Shown here one piece after another: positions 1-9,357 of a DNA stretch of 64,000 nt; position 1 is the stretch's first letter, and each line of letters begins with the position of its first letter. The position numbers and the translations under genes were made by a program. The DNA lies in contig NZ_OY776414.1 in assembly GCF_963675585.1 (NCBI RefSeq), positions 2,335,001 to 2,399,000 on the forward strand, in the 5' to 3' direction. The notes beneath the pieces were generated by a model. It worked only from the letters and a program-made list of their open reading frames with translations, did no database searches and had not been told where the DNA came from. This stretch comes from an uncultured Draconibacterium sp. (lineage in GTDB: Bacteria; Bacteroidota; Bacteroidia; Bacteroidales; Prolixibacteraceae).

Positions 1-210
1 ACAATGTCAACAACGGTTAGTTTCATTATTGGTTGATTTATTTATAACAAAACGGTATCTCAAACCAGTCTTGTATTGGTTCTTGTAACAATTACAATGC
101 TAATAAATTAAGTAGCAAAACAAAAATTAAAACAATCATAAAATTTCAATACCTAATTATTTTGATTCTCAGATAAAATCTTCCAATTTTACAGGCAACT
201 TAGACCAACT

Positions 211-420
211 ATGAACAGATATTATTTCATTCATATATTCCTGTTGCTGGTTTCCTGTGGAGAAAATCAATCAATATTAGAATCAACCACAAAACCAGGT
301 AAAAAGTCATGGAAAATAAATACCATGAAAGAGGATTCCATTAGCGACCAATCCGGATATTCACATAAAATTTCGTTTTTATTACCCGATTTGGATTTTC
401 TAAAGGCTGAATTAACATAG
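211..420 (+). CDS. Short lipoprotein-like peptide (69 aa), possibly a gene remnant
   Basis: I do not recognise a family. The first 16 residues form a short hydrophobic signal peptide ending in a lipobox-like LVSC followed by G, so the product would be a lipoprotein starting at Cys16. The remaining about 50 residues are polar, with no motif, and stop soon after a short hydrophobic stretch. The length is very small for a lipoprotein of this clade, so it may be the 5' remnant of a longer gene. The Gfo/Idh/MocA gene starts 51 bases downstream. The 210 bases before it hold nothing I can identify. Confidence 0.35.
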   Translation: MNRYYFIHIFLLLVSCGENQSILESTTKPGKKSWKINTMKEDSISDQSGYSHKISFLLPDLDFLKAELT

Positions 421-471
421 AAACAAAATTTCAAAACACTATACTTAAATCGATAACTAAATACCTTAAAA

Positions 472-1770
472 ATGAACAGGAGAAATTTCATTGGAAAAGC
501 TGCAGCCGGAGCAGCAGCAGTTACAGTAATTCCTCGCCATGTTATGGGTGGAAGCGGTTTTGTTGCCGCAAACGACAAAATCAACCTGGCTTACATTGGA
601 AACGGCAAACAAATTTACACCTTGCTGAATGGTATTAACAAATGCAAAGAAACGGTAGCAGTTGCAGCCTGCGATGTGTTCGAAAGCAAAATGAAAGCAT
701 TTGTTGAAGTAGCCAAAAAGAACAATGCCGACAATGGTAAAAATGCTGAGATAAAACAGTATCACTATTACCGGGAATTGCTTGAAAACAAGGACATTGA
801 TGCTGTGGTTGTTGCTACTCCCGACCACTGGCATGCACAAATTGTAGTTGATGCCGCCAAAGCAGGAAAAGACATTTACTGCGAAAAACCACTGGCTTTA
901 ACTGTTTCAGAAGGTCGCGCAATGGTAAATGCCACCCGCAAATACGATCGTGTTTTCCAAACAGGAAATATGCAACGCTCGTGGCGCGATTTCCGCCATG
1001 CCGTAGAACTGGTTCGTAACGGTTATATTGGCGAAATTAAAGAGATCAATGTTAGTATTGGTGAGCCGATTAAACAATGCAGTTTACCTGTGCAGGAAAC
1101 TCCGGCTGGTCTGGATTGGAACGAATGGATCGGGCCATCGTTGTACCGTGGTTATCACGAAGATTTATGCCCGGTTGACGCCAATAATTCACCGTGGGCA
1201 TGGTGGCGAGGATACCGCGATTTTGGTGGTGGTTTAATTACCGACTGGGGTGCACACATGTTCGACATTGCTCAATGGGCTTTGGATATGGATTGTTCGG
1301 CACCCGTTAACTTCCTTCCACCTGAAAAACCGGGACAAACTCATGGGCTTACAATGGTGTATAAAAATGGTATTCGTATGAACCACAAAATTTGGGGAGG
1401 CGAAGGCGACGAAAATGGTGTTCAGTTTATTGGAACCGAAGGACGAATTGAAGTAAGCCGCAGCTTCCTGCGAACTTTCCCAAATGAAAAACGGGCAACT
1501 CAGGAGATTAAAAAAACAGACAAACGGGTTTATTACAGCGATAACCATTACCAGGATTGGGTAGATGCAATGAAAAACCGTAACCGTCCAATTTCTGATG
1601 TTGCAATAGGACATAGCACATCGGCATTGTGCAACGTGGCTAACATTGCCTATGAACTGCAGCGCCCATTGCTTTGGGATGCTGAAAAAGAACAATTCAC
1701 CGGCGATGCCTGGGCAAATATGTTGCTTGACCGTCCTTACCGTGGAAAATGGGATTATAAAAACTTCTAA
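472..1770 (+). CDS. Gfo/Idh/MocA family oxidoreductase with Tat signal
   Basis: NAD(P)-dependent sugar oxidoreductase family. The N-terminus carries a twin-arginine signal (MNRRNFIGKAAAGAAA), so it should be exported folded with its cofactor to the periplasm. A slightly degenerate Rossmann glycine motif (YIGNGKQ) lies at residues 41-47, the family motif ATPDHWHA at 115-122 and the catalytic-lysine motif EKP at 138-140. The glycine-rich FGGG and WGAHMFDIAQWAL segment near 250-270 belongs to the substrate-binding C-terminal fold. The length of 432 aa is normal for the exported subgroup. Substrate is unknown; exported relatives act on glycosides, including 3-keto-glycoside formation. A hairpin terminator follows, so it is probably transcribed alone or with the short gene before it. 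A second paralogue is at 23971-25485. Confidence 0.93.
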   Translation: MNRRNFIGKAAAGAAAVTVIPRHVMGGSGFVAANDKINLAYIGNGKQIYTLLNGINKCKETVAVAACDVFESKMKAFVEVAKKNNADNGKNAEIKQYHYYRELLENKDIDAVVVATPDHWHAQIVVDAAKAGKDIYCEKPLALTVSEGRAMVNATRKYDRVFQTGNMQRSWRDFRHAVELVRNGYIGEIKEINVSIGEPIKQCSLPVQETPAGLDWNEWIGPSLYRGYHEDLCPVDANNSPWAWWRGYRDFGGGLITDWGAHMFDIAQWALDMDCSAPVNFLPPEKPGQTHGLTMVYKNGIRMNHKIWGGEGDENGVQFIGTEGRIEVSRSFLRTFPNEKRATQEIKKTDKRVYYSDNHYQDWVDAMKNRNRPISDVAIGHSTSALCNVANIAYELQRPLLWDAEKEQFTGDAWANMLLDRPYRGKWDYKNF

Positions 1771-1814
1771 TTCATAAAGCTGCGAATCAGCAAGCAGCAG
1801 CTCTGTTAAAAAAG

Positions 1815-1849
1815 AAGGATTCTGAATTAAAAAACAGAATCCTTTTTTT
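1815..1849 (+). terminator. Rho-independent terminator after the oxidoreductase gene
   Basis: Perfect 10-bp stem (AAGGATTCTG at 1815-1824, CAGAATCCTT at 1835-1844) with a 10-base A/T loop, followed by a T run to 1849. An A run precedes the stem, so it can also stop transcripts from the minus-strand gene that ends at 1868. Confidence 0.85.
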
Positions 1850-1867
1850 AGCCTATTATTTGGAAAA

Positions 1868-3145
1868 CTAACTATTCACTTTATTTTTGCCAACTTCCTC
1901 ACCAGCATATTCAACACCAACTTTGGAATCCCGTACCCCAGCAGTATCAAAATACTTTTGAAACAATGAAAAACGCTGAGATTTACTTTGAGTACGTTTA
2001 TCCCGCACAAATTGAAAATGTAGAGGAGAATGTTTTTCAAGCTCATTCAAATACTCTTTCTCGTACCACGTATGATTCAATCCCACCGATTCAATTATCA
2101 TAGTTTCAATGCTACGATTCATCAAATCTAAAAAGTCATCGTTTTGAGCACCTGAAAAGCAACGCATTTCTTCCAGTGCCACGCGCCCAAAATGAATTGT
2201 TTTATTTACGAATCCTCCTAAATCGGTTTCGGGCAAACAGGAAAACATGGTTTTGGTAAAAGCCAGCGAATCCTCTTTTACATCCTGAATATCATCGAGA
2301 AGTTGCAGATAAACGCCGTAACCAAATAACGCTTGTTCCTGCTGACGTGTTAGTTTTCCGGCAACCAGATAACCGTCAGCTAAAACCGAAGCACCCCCTT
2401 TTTCAAAACAAATACATTGTATTTCGTAATCCGAAAGTCCGGTTGAAGTGATCATTTTCAGACTATCGGTTTGCCCTTTCTGAATGGCATATAAACTTTC
2501 ATAAAGTTCAGGAAAATCGGGCCTCGGAAATTCCTGTTCAAACATTTCAACCAGTTTAAAAAGTTGCTCTTCCGTAAAGTTTTCAGGACTTACATCCACT
2601 GCATGCAAACGTTGGTTAAAGCGCTCCGAGAATTTTTTCTTTTCTTCGTTTGTAATATTCGGATCGTCCAAAAAATTATCGCTGTACGGATAGATCATCG
2701 AATACGCAAAAACCGAAGGCGTAATTTTTACCGGAACACCGGCCATTAATTGTACGCCGTTCATAATCCATACATTTCGCATTCCCTGGTAAATATTTTC
2801 AGGTTTTAGCTCGGGACCAAACTTACGTGCCTTGTAAAAAAAGTCTTTCGAAACGTCTTTAAATTCATCTGATAAAATGAGCGTAAGATGATCTTTTTCA
2901 AAATCAAAAACTGTTTCTAAAAAGGCCTTAAACATGGGGAAAAATGATTGCGCCGGATCGTTCCTGAACTTTTTCACTTTTTTTGAACTTTGGAGTCCTT
3001 TTATTTTTTTCTGAAAATGCTCGTAATTCTTTTCCCGTGAAAACTGCTCCGACTTTGTGTAAACTTTTGGGAAATTGGGTAAAGCATCGGGACTTTGCTC
3101 CCAAATTTGAATAAAATGTTGAATGTAATCCTGTACCGGTAGCAT
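1868..3145 (-). CDS. Class I isoprenoid-synthase-fold protein
   Basis: The 425-aa protein looks all-helical and carries two acidic motifs placed as in trans-prenyltransferases and class I terpene synthases: DNFLDD at 156-161 (aspartate-rich motif 1) and QLLDDIQDVKED at 281-292 (motif 2). Between them a KGGASVLAD segment (249-257) resembles the region preceding the second motif in the family. In that fold the acidic residues bind Mg2+ and diphosphate. No signal peptide or membrane segment is seen, so it is cytoplasmic. Motif 1 is DNxxDD rather than DDxxD, so the substrate and even the activity cannot be assigned. It is not next to other isoprenoid genes. I am fairly confident of the fold and unsure of the reaction. 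Confidence 0.7.
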   Translation of the reverse strand: MLPVQDYIQHFIQIWEQSPDALPNFPKVYTKSEQFSREKNYEHFQKKIKGLQSSKKVKKFRNDPAQSFFPMFKAFLETVFDFEKDHLTLILSDEFKDVSKDFFYKARKFGPELKPENIYQGMRNVWIMNGVQLMAGVPVKITPSVFAYSMIYPYSDNFLDDPNITNEEKKKFSERFNQRLHAVDVSPENFTEEQLFKLVEMFEQEFPRPDFPELYESLYAIQKGQTDSLKMITSTGLSDYEIQCICFEKGGASVLADGYLVAGKLTRQQEQALFGYGVYLQLLDDIQDVKEDSLAFTKTMFSCLPETDLGGFVNKTIHFGRVALEEMRCFSGAQNDDFLDLMNRSIETMIIESVGLNHTWYEKEYLNELEKHSPLHFQFVRDKRTQSKSQRFSLFQKYFDTAGVRDSKVGVEYAGEEVGKNKVNS

Positions 3146-3251
3146 AAATTTTGTTTTCCCCGAAAATAGAAGAAATCAGGATTTAATGCGGAATAAATTA
3201 GATGACTACAGGAAATTTTAGGGTTAATGGGGTTTTTAGGGGTATAAAAAA

Positions 3252-3317
3252 TGTCATTCCGAAAGAAACTTTGACCGAAATTCTTTTTGGAAAATTTCAA
3301 TCTCTTTCGAAATGACA
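3252..3317. repeat. Intergenic inverted repeat (REP-like hairpin)
   Basis: Two 15-base arms, at 3252-3266 (TGTCATTCCGAAAGA) and 3303-3317 (TCTTTCGAAATGACA), pair with one mismatch across a 36-base spacer. It fills the gap between yebC and the isoprenoid-synthase-like gene. Ends of the type TGTCATT/AATGACA are common in dispersed intergenic repeats of Bacteroidota. There is no T run, so it is not a classic terminator. Confidence 0.5.
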
Positions 3318-3329
3318 ATTATTATAATG

Positions 3330-4040
3330 TTAGGCAATGTTTGTATACACAGCCTGAACGTCTTCGTCCTCCTCCATTTTGTCCAACATTTTTTCAATGT
3401 CGTCCATTTGTTCTTCGGTAAATTCTACCGGCGTGGTCGGAATACGTTGAAGTTCTGCTTTGGTTACTTCAATATTAAGTCTTTCAAATTCATGCGCCAT
3501 ATCGCTAAAACTGGTGTATTCGCCATATGCATAATAGGTGCCTTCATTTTCTTCAATTTCTTCCAAACCTGCGTCGATCAATTCCAACTCAATGTCATCC
3601 ACGTCCATTCCTTCAGGCATCTCAAACTGAAAAACAGCTTTGCGTGAAAACATAAATTCCAACGAACCATTCGGAACCTGTCCGCCGCCTGCTTTGTTAA
3701 AGTAGCTTTTAACGTTGGCAACTGTACGTGTAGTATTGTCGGTTGCAGCTTCAACAAAAACCAAAACTCCGTGTGGCCCTTTGCCTTCGTAGGTAGTTTC
3801 AATAAAGTTGGCTGCATCTTTTCCCGAAGCACGTTTTATCGCCGCATCGATATTGGCTTTGGGCATATTTTGTGCCTTAGCATTTAAAATAGCCGTTCGC
3901 AGTGCAGGATTTAAATCAGCTTCAGGTCCGCCTTCTTTTGCTGCAATTGTTATCTTTTTCGAGAGTTTTGGAAATATTCTCGACATTTTATCCCAGCGTT
4001 TCTCTTTCGCTGCCCTGCGGTATTCAAATGCTCTTCCCAT
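3330..4040 (-). CDS. YebC/PmpR (TACO1) family protein
   Basis: The 236-aa protein starts with the family signature [20 protein letters not shown] and continues with [15 protein letters not shown] and [13 protein letters not shown], all typical of YebC/TACO1 domain 1; the acidic C-terminal domains are complete. The family was long called a transcription regulator; recent work ties YebC-like proteins to translation of difficult proline-rich stretches on the ribosome. Cytoplasmic, no membrane segments. The gene is probably monocistronic: a hairpin repeat lies downstream and a 166-base gap upstream. Confidence 0.95.
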   Translation of the reverse strand: MGRAFEYRRAAKEKRWDKMSRIFPKLSKKITIAAKEGGPEADLNPALRTAILNAKAQNMPKANIDAAIKRASGKDAANFIETTYEGKGPHGVLVFVEAATDNTTRTVANVKSYFNKAGGGQVPNGSLEFMFSRKAVFQFEMPEGMDVDDIELELIDAGLEEIEENEGTYYAYGEYTSFSDMAHEFERLNIEVTKAELQRIPTTPVEFTEEQMDDIEKMLDKMEEDEDVQAVYTNIA

Positions 4041-4206
4041 GTTACTATTGTATTTTTGAAATCTGACGCGAAAATAAATACAGAAAACTTAAATACCAAA
4101 ACACAAATGCCAAATCACAAATAAATTATGTGCTACTGATGATTTTTTGCCGAAATGTACTGGTTTTTAGACCTTATGAGTTTAAAATAATTCTTATCAG
4201 ACCGAA

Positions 4207-4335
4207 TTATACCTTCACTTTTTTGGCTTTACAAACTTTTTCCTCCTTGTTTACTTTTGCACCGCACTTTTTACATTCGTACTTCGCATCTTTTTTATCC
4301 TCAAAGTCTGTTTTTTTGCAAGCTTTTTTACTCAT
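4207..4335 (-). CDS. Small zinc-ribbon-like protein (42 aa)
   Basis: An ATG overlaps the stop of the upstream kinase-RapZ gene by one base (TAATG at 4333-4337), which implies translational coupling. The product is short and extremely Lys-rich, with four cysteines: one near the N-terminus (KKACKK), a CKKC pair preceded by YE, and a single C in EEKVCKAK. The spacing (CxxC, then one Cys 10 residues later) is suggestive of a half zinc ribbon or a metal-binding knuckle. It reads through to TAA at 4207 without interruption. No function is known to me; coupling to the RapZ fusion is the only context clue. Confidence 0.65.
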   Translation of the reverse strand: MSKKACKKTDFEDKKDAKYECKKCGAKVNKEEKVCKAKKVKV

Positions 4336-5765
4336 TACCAGTTTTCTTGTTCCCGATGAATAAGAACAACGTTTACCGGATAATTGTTTTGCAAAAAGTC
4401 ACTAATCTTTTCGGCAGAATAAACCGAACGATGCTGCCCACCGGTACATCCAAAATTTATGGAAAGATGTGTAAAACCGCGCTCTAAATAAACTTTTACC
4501 GATTGCTCAACCAATACCTTTACCGAGTCGAGAAAGAGTCTGATCTCTGATTTTTGTTCCAAAAATTCCTGCACCGCCAAATCTTTCCCACTAAGTTTCT
4601 TATACTCTTCGTAACGTCCCGGATTATTAATGGCGCGGCAATCAAAAACATGTCCGCCACCGTTTCCTGACGGATCTTCAGGGATTCCCTTTTTGTATGA
4701 AAAGCTGATGATGCGAACCGTTAAATTCGACTTCACCCGACCTATTTCTTTGAGTACTTCGGAATGAGTAAGTTGTTTTAAAACCTTAACCAACTCGGGC
4801 ATTTTTACAGGCAAATTAAGATCGGTAAGTAGTACCTCCAGGTTTTTCAGGGCATAAGGAATACTTTTCAGAAAGTGCTCCTTTTTTTCGTAAAAGCCAC
4901 GAAATCCGTACGCCCCCATGGCCTGCATTATTCGGATGAGCACAAAACCTTTAAAATAGGCATCGAATTGCTCTTCGTCAACTTTCATTAACTTTTTGAG
5001 CTCAACAATGTAATAGTTGTACAATTGTTTTCGTACACTTTCCGGAATGTCGGCTTTGCCATCGTATAAAAGCGAGGCCAAATCGTATTGAAGTGCTCCG
5101 GAACGACCGCCCTGGTAATCTATAAAATAGACTTCATCGTTTTTCAACATTACGTTCCGCGACTGGAAATCGCGGTACAAAAAGTATTTCGAACTGGCAC
5201 TTAGCAAATAATTACTAAACAGCTGAAAGTCATCTTCAAGTGCTTGTTCATCAAAATGAATTTTAGCCAGCTTCAGAAAGTAATATTTGAAATAATTTAA
5301 ATCCCACATCATCGACTGTTTGTCGAAAGCTTCCCTCGGGTAACAAACCGAATAATCAATTTCCCTTCCGGCAATAATCTGAATGGTTGGCAATGCCTTT
5401 AATACCTGTTTGTATTTCGAAATTATATTCTCCGAGAAACCTTCATTTTCGCGGGTTTTACTCAAATATTCGAACAGTGTTGTATTGCCTAAATCTTCCT
5501 GCAGATATTTTTTAAGATCTGAGCTGACGGCGTAAATTTCGGGCACATTAATTCCTTTATGAAAGAAATGATTGGTGAACGACAAAAATGCTGTGTTCTC
5601 TTTTACATCGTTATTTAATGCGCCTATAACGCTTCTGTTTTCACTTATCAAGCGGCAATACTGGCGGTACGATCCCGACGGAGGAAGCAATTCAAAGGAT
5701 TGCACCTTTTCGTTAAAATGATTCTCAAAAAGCTGGACAATTTCGTTTTTTTCTGAAGTATTCAA
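4335..5765 (-). CDS. Sugar-kinase-like (APH) domain fused to RapZ C-terminal domain
   Basis: Residues 1-330 form an aminoglycoside-phosphotransferase-type kinase: catalytic loop YRDFQSRN (197-204) and metal-binding IDYQG (215-219). Residues 350-476 match the C-terminal domain of the RNase adapter RapZ, with HVFDCRAINNPG (372-383) and GCTGGQHRSV (439-448). In enterobacteria RapZ senses glucosamine-6-phosphate and guides RNase E to a small RNA; its own N-terminal ATPase domain is absent here and replaced by the kinase. Anomeric amino-sugar kinases such as AmgK are in the same kinase superfamily, so a role in amino-sugar or cell-wall sugar phosphorylation with sensing is plausible but inferred. 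The next gene, a 42-aa cysteine protein, is coupled through TAATG. Confidence 0.85.
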   Translation of the reverse strand: MNTSEKNEIVQLFENHFNEKVQSFELLPPSGSYRQYCRLISENRSVIGALNNDVKENTAFLSFTNHFFHKGINVPEIYAVSSDLKKYLQEDLGNTTLFEYLSKTRENEGFSENIISKYKQVLKALPTIQIIAGREIDYSVCYPREAFDKQSMMWDLNYFKYYFLKLAKIHFDEQALEDDFQLFSNYLLSASSKYFLYRDFQSRNVMLKNDEVYFIDYQGGRSGALQYDLASLLYDGKADIPESVRKQLYNYYIVELKKLMKVDEEQFDAYFKGFVLIRIMQAMGAYGFRGFYEKKEHFLKSIPYALKNLEVLLTDLNLPVKMPELVKVLKQLTHSEVLKEIGRVKSNLTVRIISFSYKKGIPEDPSGNGGGHVFDCRAINNPGRYEEYKKLSGKDLAVQEFLEQKSEIRLFLDSVKVLVEQSVKVYLERGFTHLSINFGCTGGQHRSVYSAEKISDFLQNNYPVNVVLIHREQENW

Positions 5766-5816
5766 ATGGCAAATATTTAATTATTAACTGTACTTTTATC
5801 GTCACAAAATGCAACA

Positions 5817-6539
5817 ATGTATAAAACCAAAATCAAAAGTATTTATTTTTTGAGATTAGTACGAAATTTATTGGTACTGTTTGGATTCTTTTTTCTAATC
5901 TGCGTTATTCTGGCTCTGACTTCGGCTCCGTTTTGGGGATATCACTGGTTGGGAACCAGTAAATCGGAATTAAAATGGCCCCCCAAAACGATTGTACTTT
6001 TGGGCGGCGGCGGAATGCCCAGCCAAAGTAATCTGATGCGAAGCTGGTACACCGAAAAAGCATCCAAATCGTTTCCTGAAGCCGATGTAATTATTGCCAT
6101 GCCGGGCGATCTGGAAGATTCGTTAAGCACACCCCAATTAATGAAAAGAGAATTAATTTTACGCGGAGTAGATTCTCTTAAAATAAATTTCGAAACGGAA
6201 GCCACAAACACACGGGCACAAGCTTTAAACTGCCAAAGAGTAATATTAATGCAAGATCCCATTCTGCTCGTCACGTCACCCGAACACATGCGGCGTTCGG
6301 TACTGTGTTTTCAAAAAGCCGGTTTCGAAAAAGTGAATGCACTGCCCGCATTCGAAAATGCTGCCGAAGCCGATTTTACATTCAAAGACGATGATTTGGG
6401 CGGAAATACAGTTCTGGTGCCGGATGTTGGTCAAAGTATCAATCTTCGTTATCAACTCTGGAATCATTTAAAATACGAGATTCTGATTGCTCGTGAAATG
6501 GTGGCAATAACTTATTACAAAATCAGAGGTTGGATTTAA
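5817..6539 (+). CDS. YdcF/ElyC/SanA family envelope protein (DUF218)
   Basis: The 240-aa protein has one N-terminal membrane helix (about residues 12-35), then a DUF218 domain beginning with TIVLLGGGG and containing the typical ETEATNTRAQA and LLVTSPEHMRRS motifs. The family sits in the cell envelope, and relatives affect peptidoglycan precursor metabolism or membrane barrier function; the reaction is not settled. The gene diverges from the kinase-RapZ gene with a 51-base gap and converges on the esterase gene with only 3 bases between stops. A TACTTTTA at 5791-5798 resembles a Bacteroidota -7 box but lacks a matching -33. Confidence 0.85.
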   Translation: MYKTKIKSIYFLRLVRNLLVLFGFFFLICVILALTSAPFWGYHWLGTSKSELKWPPKTIVLLGGGGMPSQSNLMRSWYTEKASKSFPEADVIIAMPGDLEDSLSTPQLMKRELILRGVDSLKINFETEATNTRAQALNCQRVILMQDPILLVTSPEHMRRSVLCFQKAGFEKVNALPAFENAAEADFTFKDDDLGGNTVLVPDVGQSINLRYQLWNHLKYEILIAREMVAITYYKIRGWI

Positions 6540-6542
6540 GGT

Positions 6543-7412
6543 TCAGTTTATTTGTTTACAGTATTTATTCGCCCAACTTTCGCCACGAAGCAAATTAAAT
6601 TCCTCAAGAAAACGCTCGGTCTCCATTAAGGTTTTTTTGAAATATTTTGGACTTTGGCTATAATTAAAGAAACCGTGTGTTTGATTTTTGTAACCTTTCA
6701 GCTCGCACTTGTTTCCTATCTGTTTCATTAAACATGTAAACCGCTCTACATTTTCGTAGGGCACCGTTACATCCTCTTTTCCGTGCATAATTAAATTGGG
6801 AGCCATACCGGCTACAATGTGGTGAACCGGCGAAATTTCAAATTCGCGCCCTTCCATCTTTTCACTTCCATATCCACGTTTCCCGGTATCAACCACCGGA
6901 TTAAAAAGTACCAACGCCAGTGGTTTTGTTGATACAGATAGATCGTCGTCAGCATCATTATAATTCTCAAAAAGTGCCGTACATGCCGCCAAATGCCCAC
7001 CAGCAGAACCTCCCGCAACAACAATTTTATCCGAATCTATTCCAAGTTCGCGACTATTGCTGCGCAAATACCGAATTGCTGACAAAGCATCTTTCACCGC
7101 TTCAAAAGGAGTAGTTCCCTGCCTGCTTTTTACACGGTAATCAGGACAAACTACGATCATTCCACGTGATGCAAGATATTCGGCTTGCAACTTAAAATGT
7201 TCCGGAGAACCACCAACCCAGCCACCACCAAAAAAGAAAACCAGGGCCGGCAAATTCATGGCTGATGATAAAACAGGTTTATAAAAAGTCATTTCAAGAG
7301 CATGTCCATCAATGGTCTTATAAACAAAATTTGTAGTGGTAAATTTGTTTGCCTGGCTAAAAACCTGAACTGCCGACAGAAATAGGAATAATAAAATAAG
7401 AATTTTCTTCAT
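6543..7412 (-). CDS. Exported alpha/beta-hydrolase (esterase/lipase type)
   Basis: A 19-residue signal peptide precedes an alpha/beta-hydrolase fold. The oxyanion-hole motif is FFFGGGWVGG, a variant of HGGGW, the nucleophile elbow is GGSAGG, the acid lies in MHGKEDVTVPYEN and the catalytic histidine in THGFFNY. This set matches the acetyl/feruloyl-esterase-like exported group often placed in carbohydrate loci, but it could equally be another small esterase. Its ATG begins directly after the stop of the upstream M28 peptidase gene, so the two form an operon. Confidence 0.85.
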   Translation of the reverse strand: MKKILILLFLFLSAVQVFSQANKFTTTNFVYKTIDGHALEMTFYKPVLSSAMNLPALVFFFGGGWVGGSPEHFKLQAEYLASRGMIVVCPDYRVKSRQGTTPFEAVKDALSAIRYLRSNSRELGIDSDKIVVAGGSAGGHLAACTALFENYNDADDDLSVSTKPLALVLFNPVVDTGKRGYGSEKMEGREFEISPVHHIVAGMAPNLIMHGKEDVTVPYENVERFTCLMKQIGNKCELKGYKNQTHGFFNYSQSPKYFKKTLMETERFLEEFNLLRGESWANKYCKQIN

Positions 7413-9179
7413 TTACAATTGAATAATTAGAACAGTAGGTTTATCATCGCGCAGCACATCAACCGTAATGGTTTCTCCAGCTTCAAGGGTTTTCAAGCGA
7501 CTCATGTATTCATATATATTACCTACTTTTTTTCCATCAATGGCGGTTATAATATCTCCTTTTAGCATTCCTCCGTTATAAGCAGGTTTCCCTTTGGTAA
7601 CGCCATCAATTCGCATTCCTCGTTTTTCCAATCCAGCAAAATCGGGCATAACACCCAACGTAACTTTAAAACGCCCGCCCCTGCTACGCTGAAATTTAGC
7701 ACCTGCTTCCTGGAACGTTAATGCACTGTCGCGATTGGCTACGTTTTCTACCAAAGCATAAGAATAGTCCATTACTTTTTTGGCTCCTTCAAAATTAATT
7801 AATTCGGTATCGTCTTGTGGCGTATGATAATCGGAATGAGCTCCGGTAGAAATAAAAAACACCGGTATATTTTGTAAATAAAATGAAGCATGATCGGAAG
7901 GGCCAACACCTTCGCCGGAAAACGCAAGTTGAAATCCGGGATTCAAATCGTTTAACAGTTGTTCTGTTTCTTTTGCTGTTTGAGTACCACCAATACTTAA
8001 GGCTTCGCTGGCCGAATCTAAACGGCCAACCATATCGAAGTTAAACATGGCAACCATTTTTTCACTGGCTACAGGAGCTTCGGCTGTAAATGCTTTCGAA
8101 CCAACCAATCCCATTTCTTCTGCTCCAAATGCAACAAAAATAAGGCTTCGTTTCGGATTTCCTTCTGCGGCAATTTTCTCGGCTAATTGTATTACTGCCG
8201 AAACACCCGAAGCATTATCATCGGCACCGTTGTGCACAGCAACGGTATCAACAGCACGCGAACCAGAACCGGGCCCGCCCATTCCAAGATGATCGTAATG
8301 ACCGCCTAAAACAAGATATTCATCTTTCAGATTTTCATCAGATCCCCGAATCATTGCAACCACATTTTGGGTGGTAGTTTCTTTTAAATTGACGTTTACC
8401 GTTACTTCTAACAGAGCATTCGTAACAAGGCTTATTCCCTCATTTTTTTCACTAATCTCATTTTCAATAGACTCAATGGTTTTTCCTGTTTCGGCCAAAA
8501 TTTCGTTGGCAACTTTACGTGTTATCTGTATTACCGGAATACTAAAACGACTGCTGTTCTTGTCAAAAAACAAGGAGGATAACTCATCGTTCTCACTAAA
8601 TTTTGGACCGGCCACCAAAATTAATCCGGCGGCATTTTTATCAGAAGCAGTTAGTCCTTTGGCACGTTCCGAAGAAAACTCAAGAAACGGACTTGTTGGA
8701 TTATCTAAATCAGGATCGCCCTGCAAAGCCATGATCCATTTCCCCTCAGCAGAGACATCTTTAAAATCGTTCCATTTTAACGAGTCGCGATCCACTTCTA
8801 TTCCGTAACCGGCAAAAACAACCTGTGCACTCACTCTGGTATTGGCAGAAAATGCGTAGGGTAAAAAATCGCTTTCGGGAGTAAATGACCGGTCTGCAAG
8901 TTTACAACTATTCCCCTCGCCCAGTTCTGCCGACGAAACCAAATTAAAAGATTGAAAGCCGTTGTTGTAGAGCAATTCCAATCCTGCAGCTTCAAATTTT
9001 GAACGTATAAATTCGGCAGCAAGCAAATCGCCGGGCTCACCGGGTTTGCGTCCCTTCAACGAATCAGACGCCAAATAGCTTATATTTTCTTTTATGTCAT
9101 CAATTGTAATTTCAGGATTAAACTTTGGTCCGCAAGAAGCAAGAATTGCTATCAGTATAACAAATACAGTAATCTTCAT
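7413..9179 (-). CDS. M28 family zinc aminopeptidase lipoprotein with PA and PDZ domains
   Basis: The signal peptide ends in the lipobox LASC, so the protein is probably membrane-anchored and periplasmic or surface-exposed. A PA-like insert spans roughly residues 90-240. The M28 core contains the zinc ligands in GGHYDHLG, NGADDNASG and FGAEEMGLVG, followed by NFDMVGR and a final histidine in HSDYHTPQDD. The last 90 residues are a PDZ domain with a GGMLKGDIITAIDG core. At 588 aa it matches the long Bacteroidota M28-PDZ form. It should remove N-terminal residues from peptides outside the cytoplasm. It leads the esterase gene. Confidence 0.93.
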   Translation of the reverse strand: MKITVFVILIAILASCGPKFNPEITIDDIKENISYLASDSLKGRKPGEPGDLLAAEFIRSKFEAAGLELLYNNGFQSFNLVSSAELGEGNSCKLADRSFTPESDFLPYAFSANTRVSAQVVFAGYGIEVDRDSLKWNDFKDVSAEGKWIMALQGDPDLDNPTSPFLEFSSERAKGLTASDKNAAGLILVAGPKFSENDELSSLFFDKNSSRFSIPVIQITRKVANEILAETGKTIESIENEISEKNEGISLVTNALLEVTVNVNLKETTTQNVVAMIRGSDENLKDEYLVLGGHYDHLGMGGPGSGSRAVDTVAVHNGADDNASGVSAVIQLAEKIAAEGNPKRSLIFVAFGAEEMGLVGSKAFTAEAPVASEKMVAMFNFDMVGRLDSASEALSIGGTQTAKETEQLLNDLNPGFQLAFSGEGVGPSDHASFYLQNIPVFFISTGAHSDYHTPQDDTELINFEGAKKVMDYSYALVENVANRDSALTFQEAGAKFQRSRGGRFKVTLGVMPDFAGLEKRGMRIDGVTKGKPAYNGGMLKGDIITAIDGKKVGNIYEYMSRLKTLEAGETITVDVLRDDKPTVLIIQL

Positions 9180-9357
9180 TGTTAAGGTTTTAAGTTTATA
9201 GTCGATACCAACATTCGAACTTTATTGGTTTTTATCAGATTTAATTTTCTGCAATTGCACAAAACAATTGACTAAATTTTAAGCCGTAATAATACACATT
9301 AATCACCATTAAAAAAAAGAGATGTGTATATTTACGACTTCGTAAAAATTAAATGAT

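Noticed and set aside
466-840. Minus-strand frames opposite the oxidoreductase gene
   Set aside because: The plus strand carries the Tat signal and all oxidoreductase motifs; the antisense frames are Cys/His-rich by codon shadowing only.
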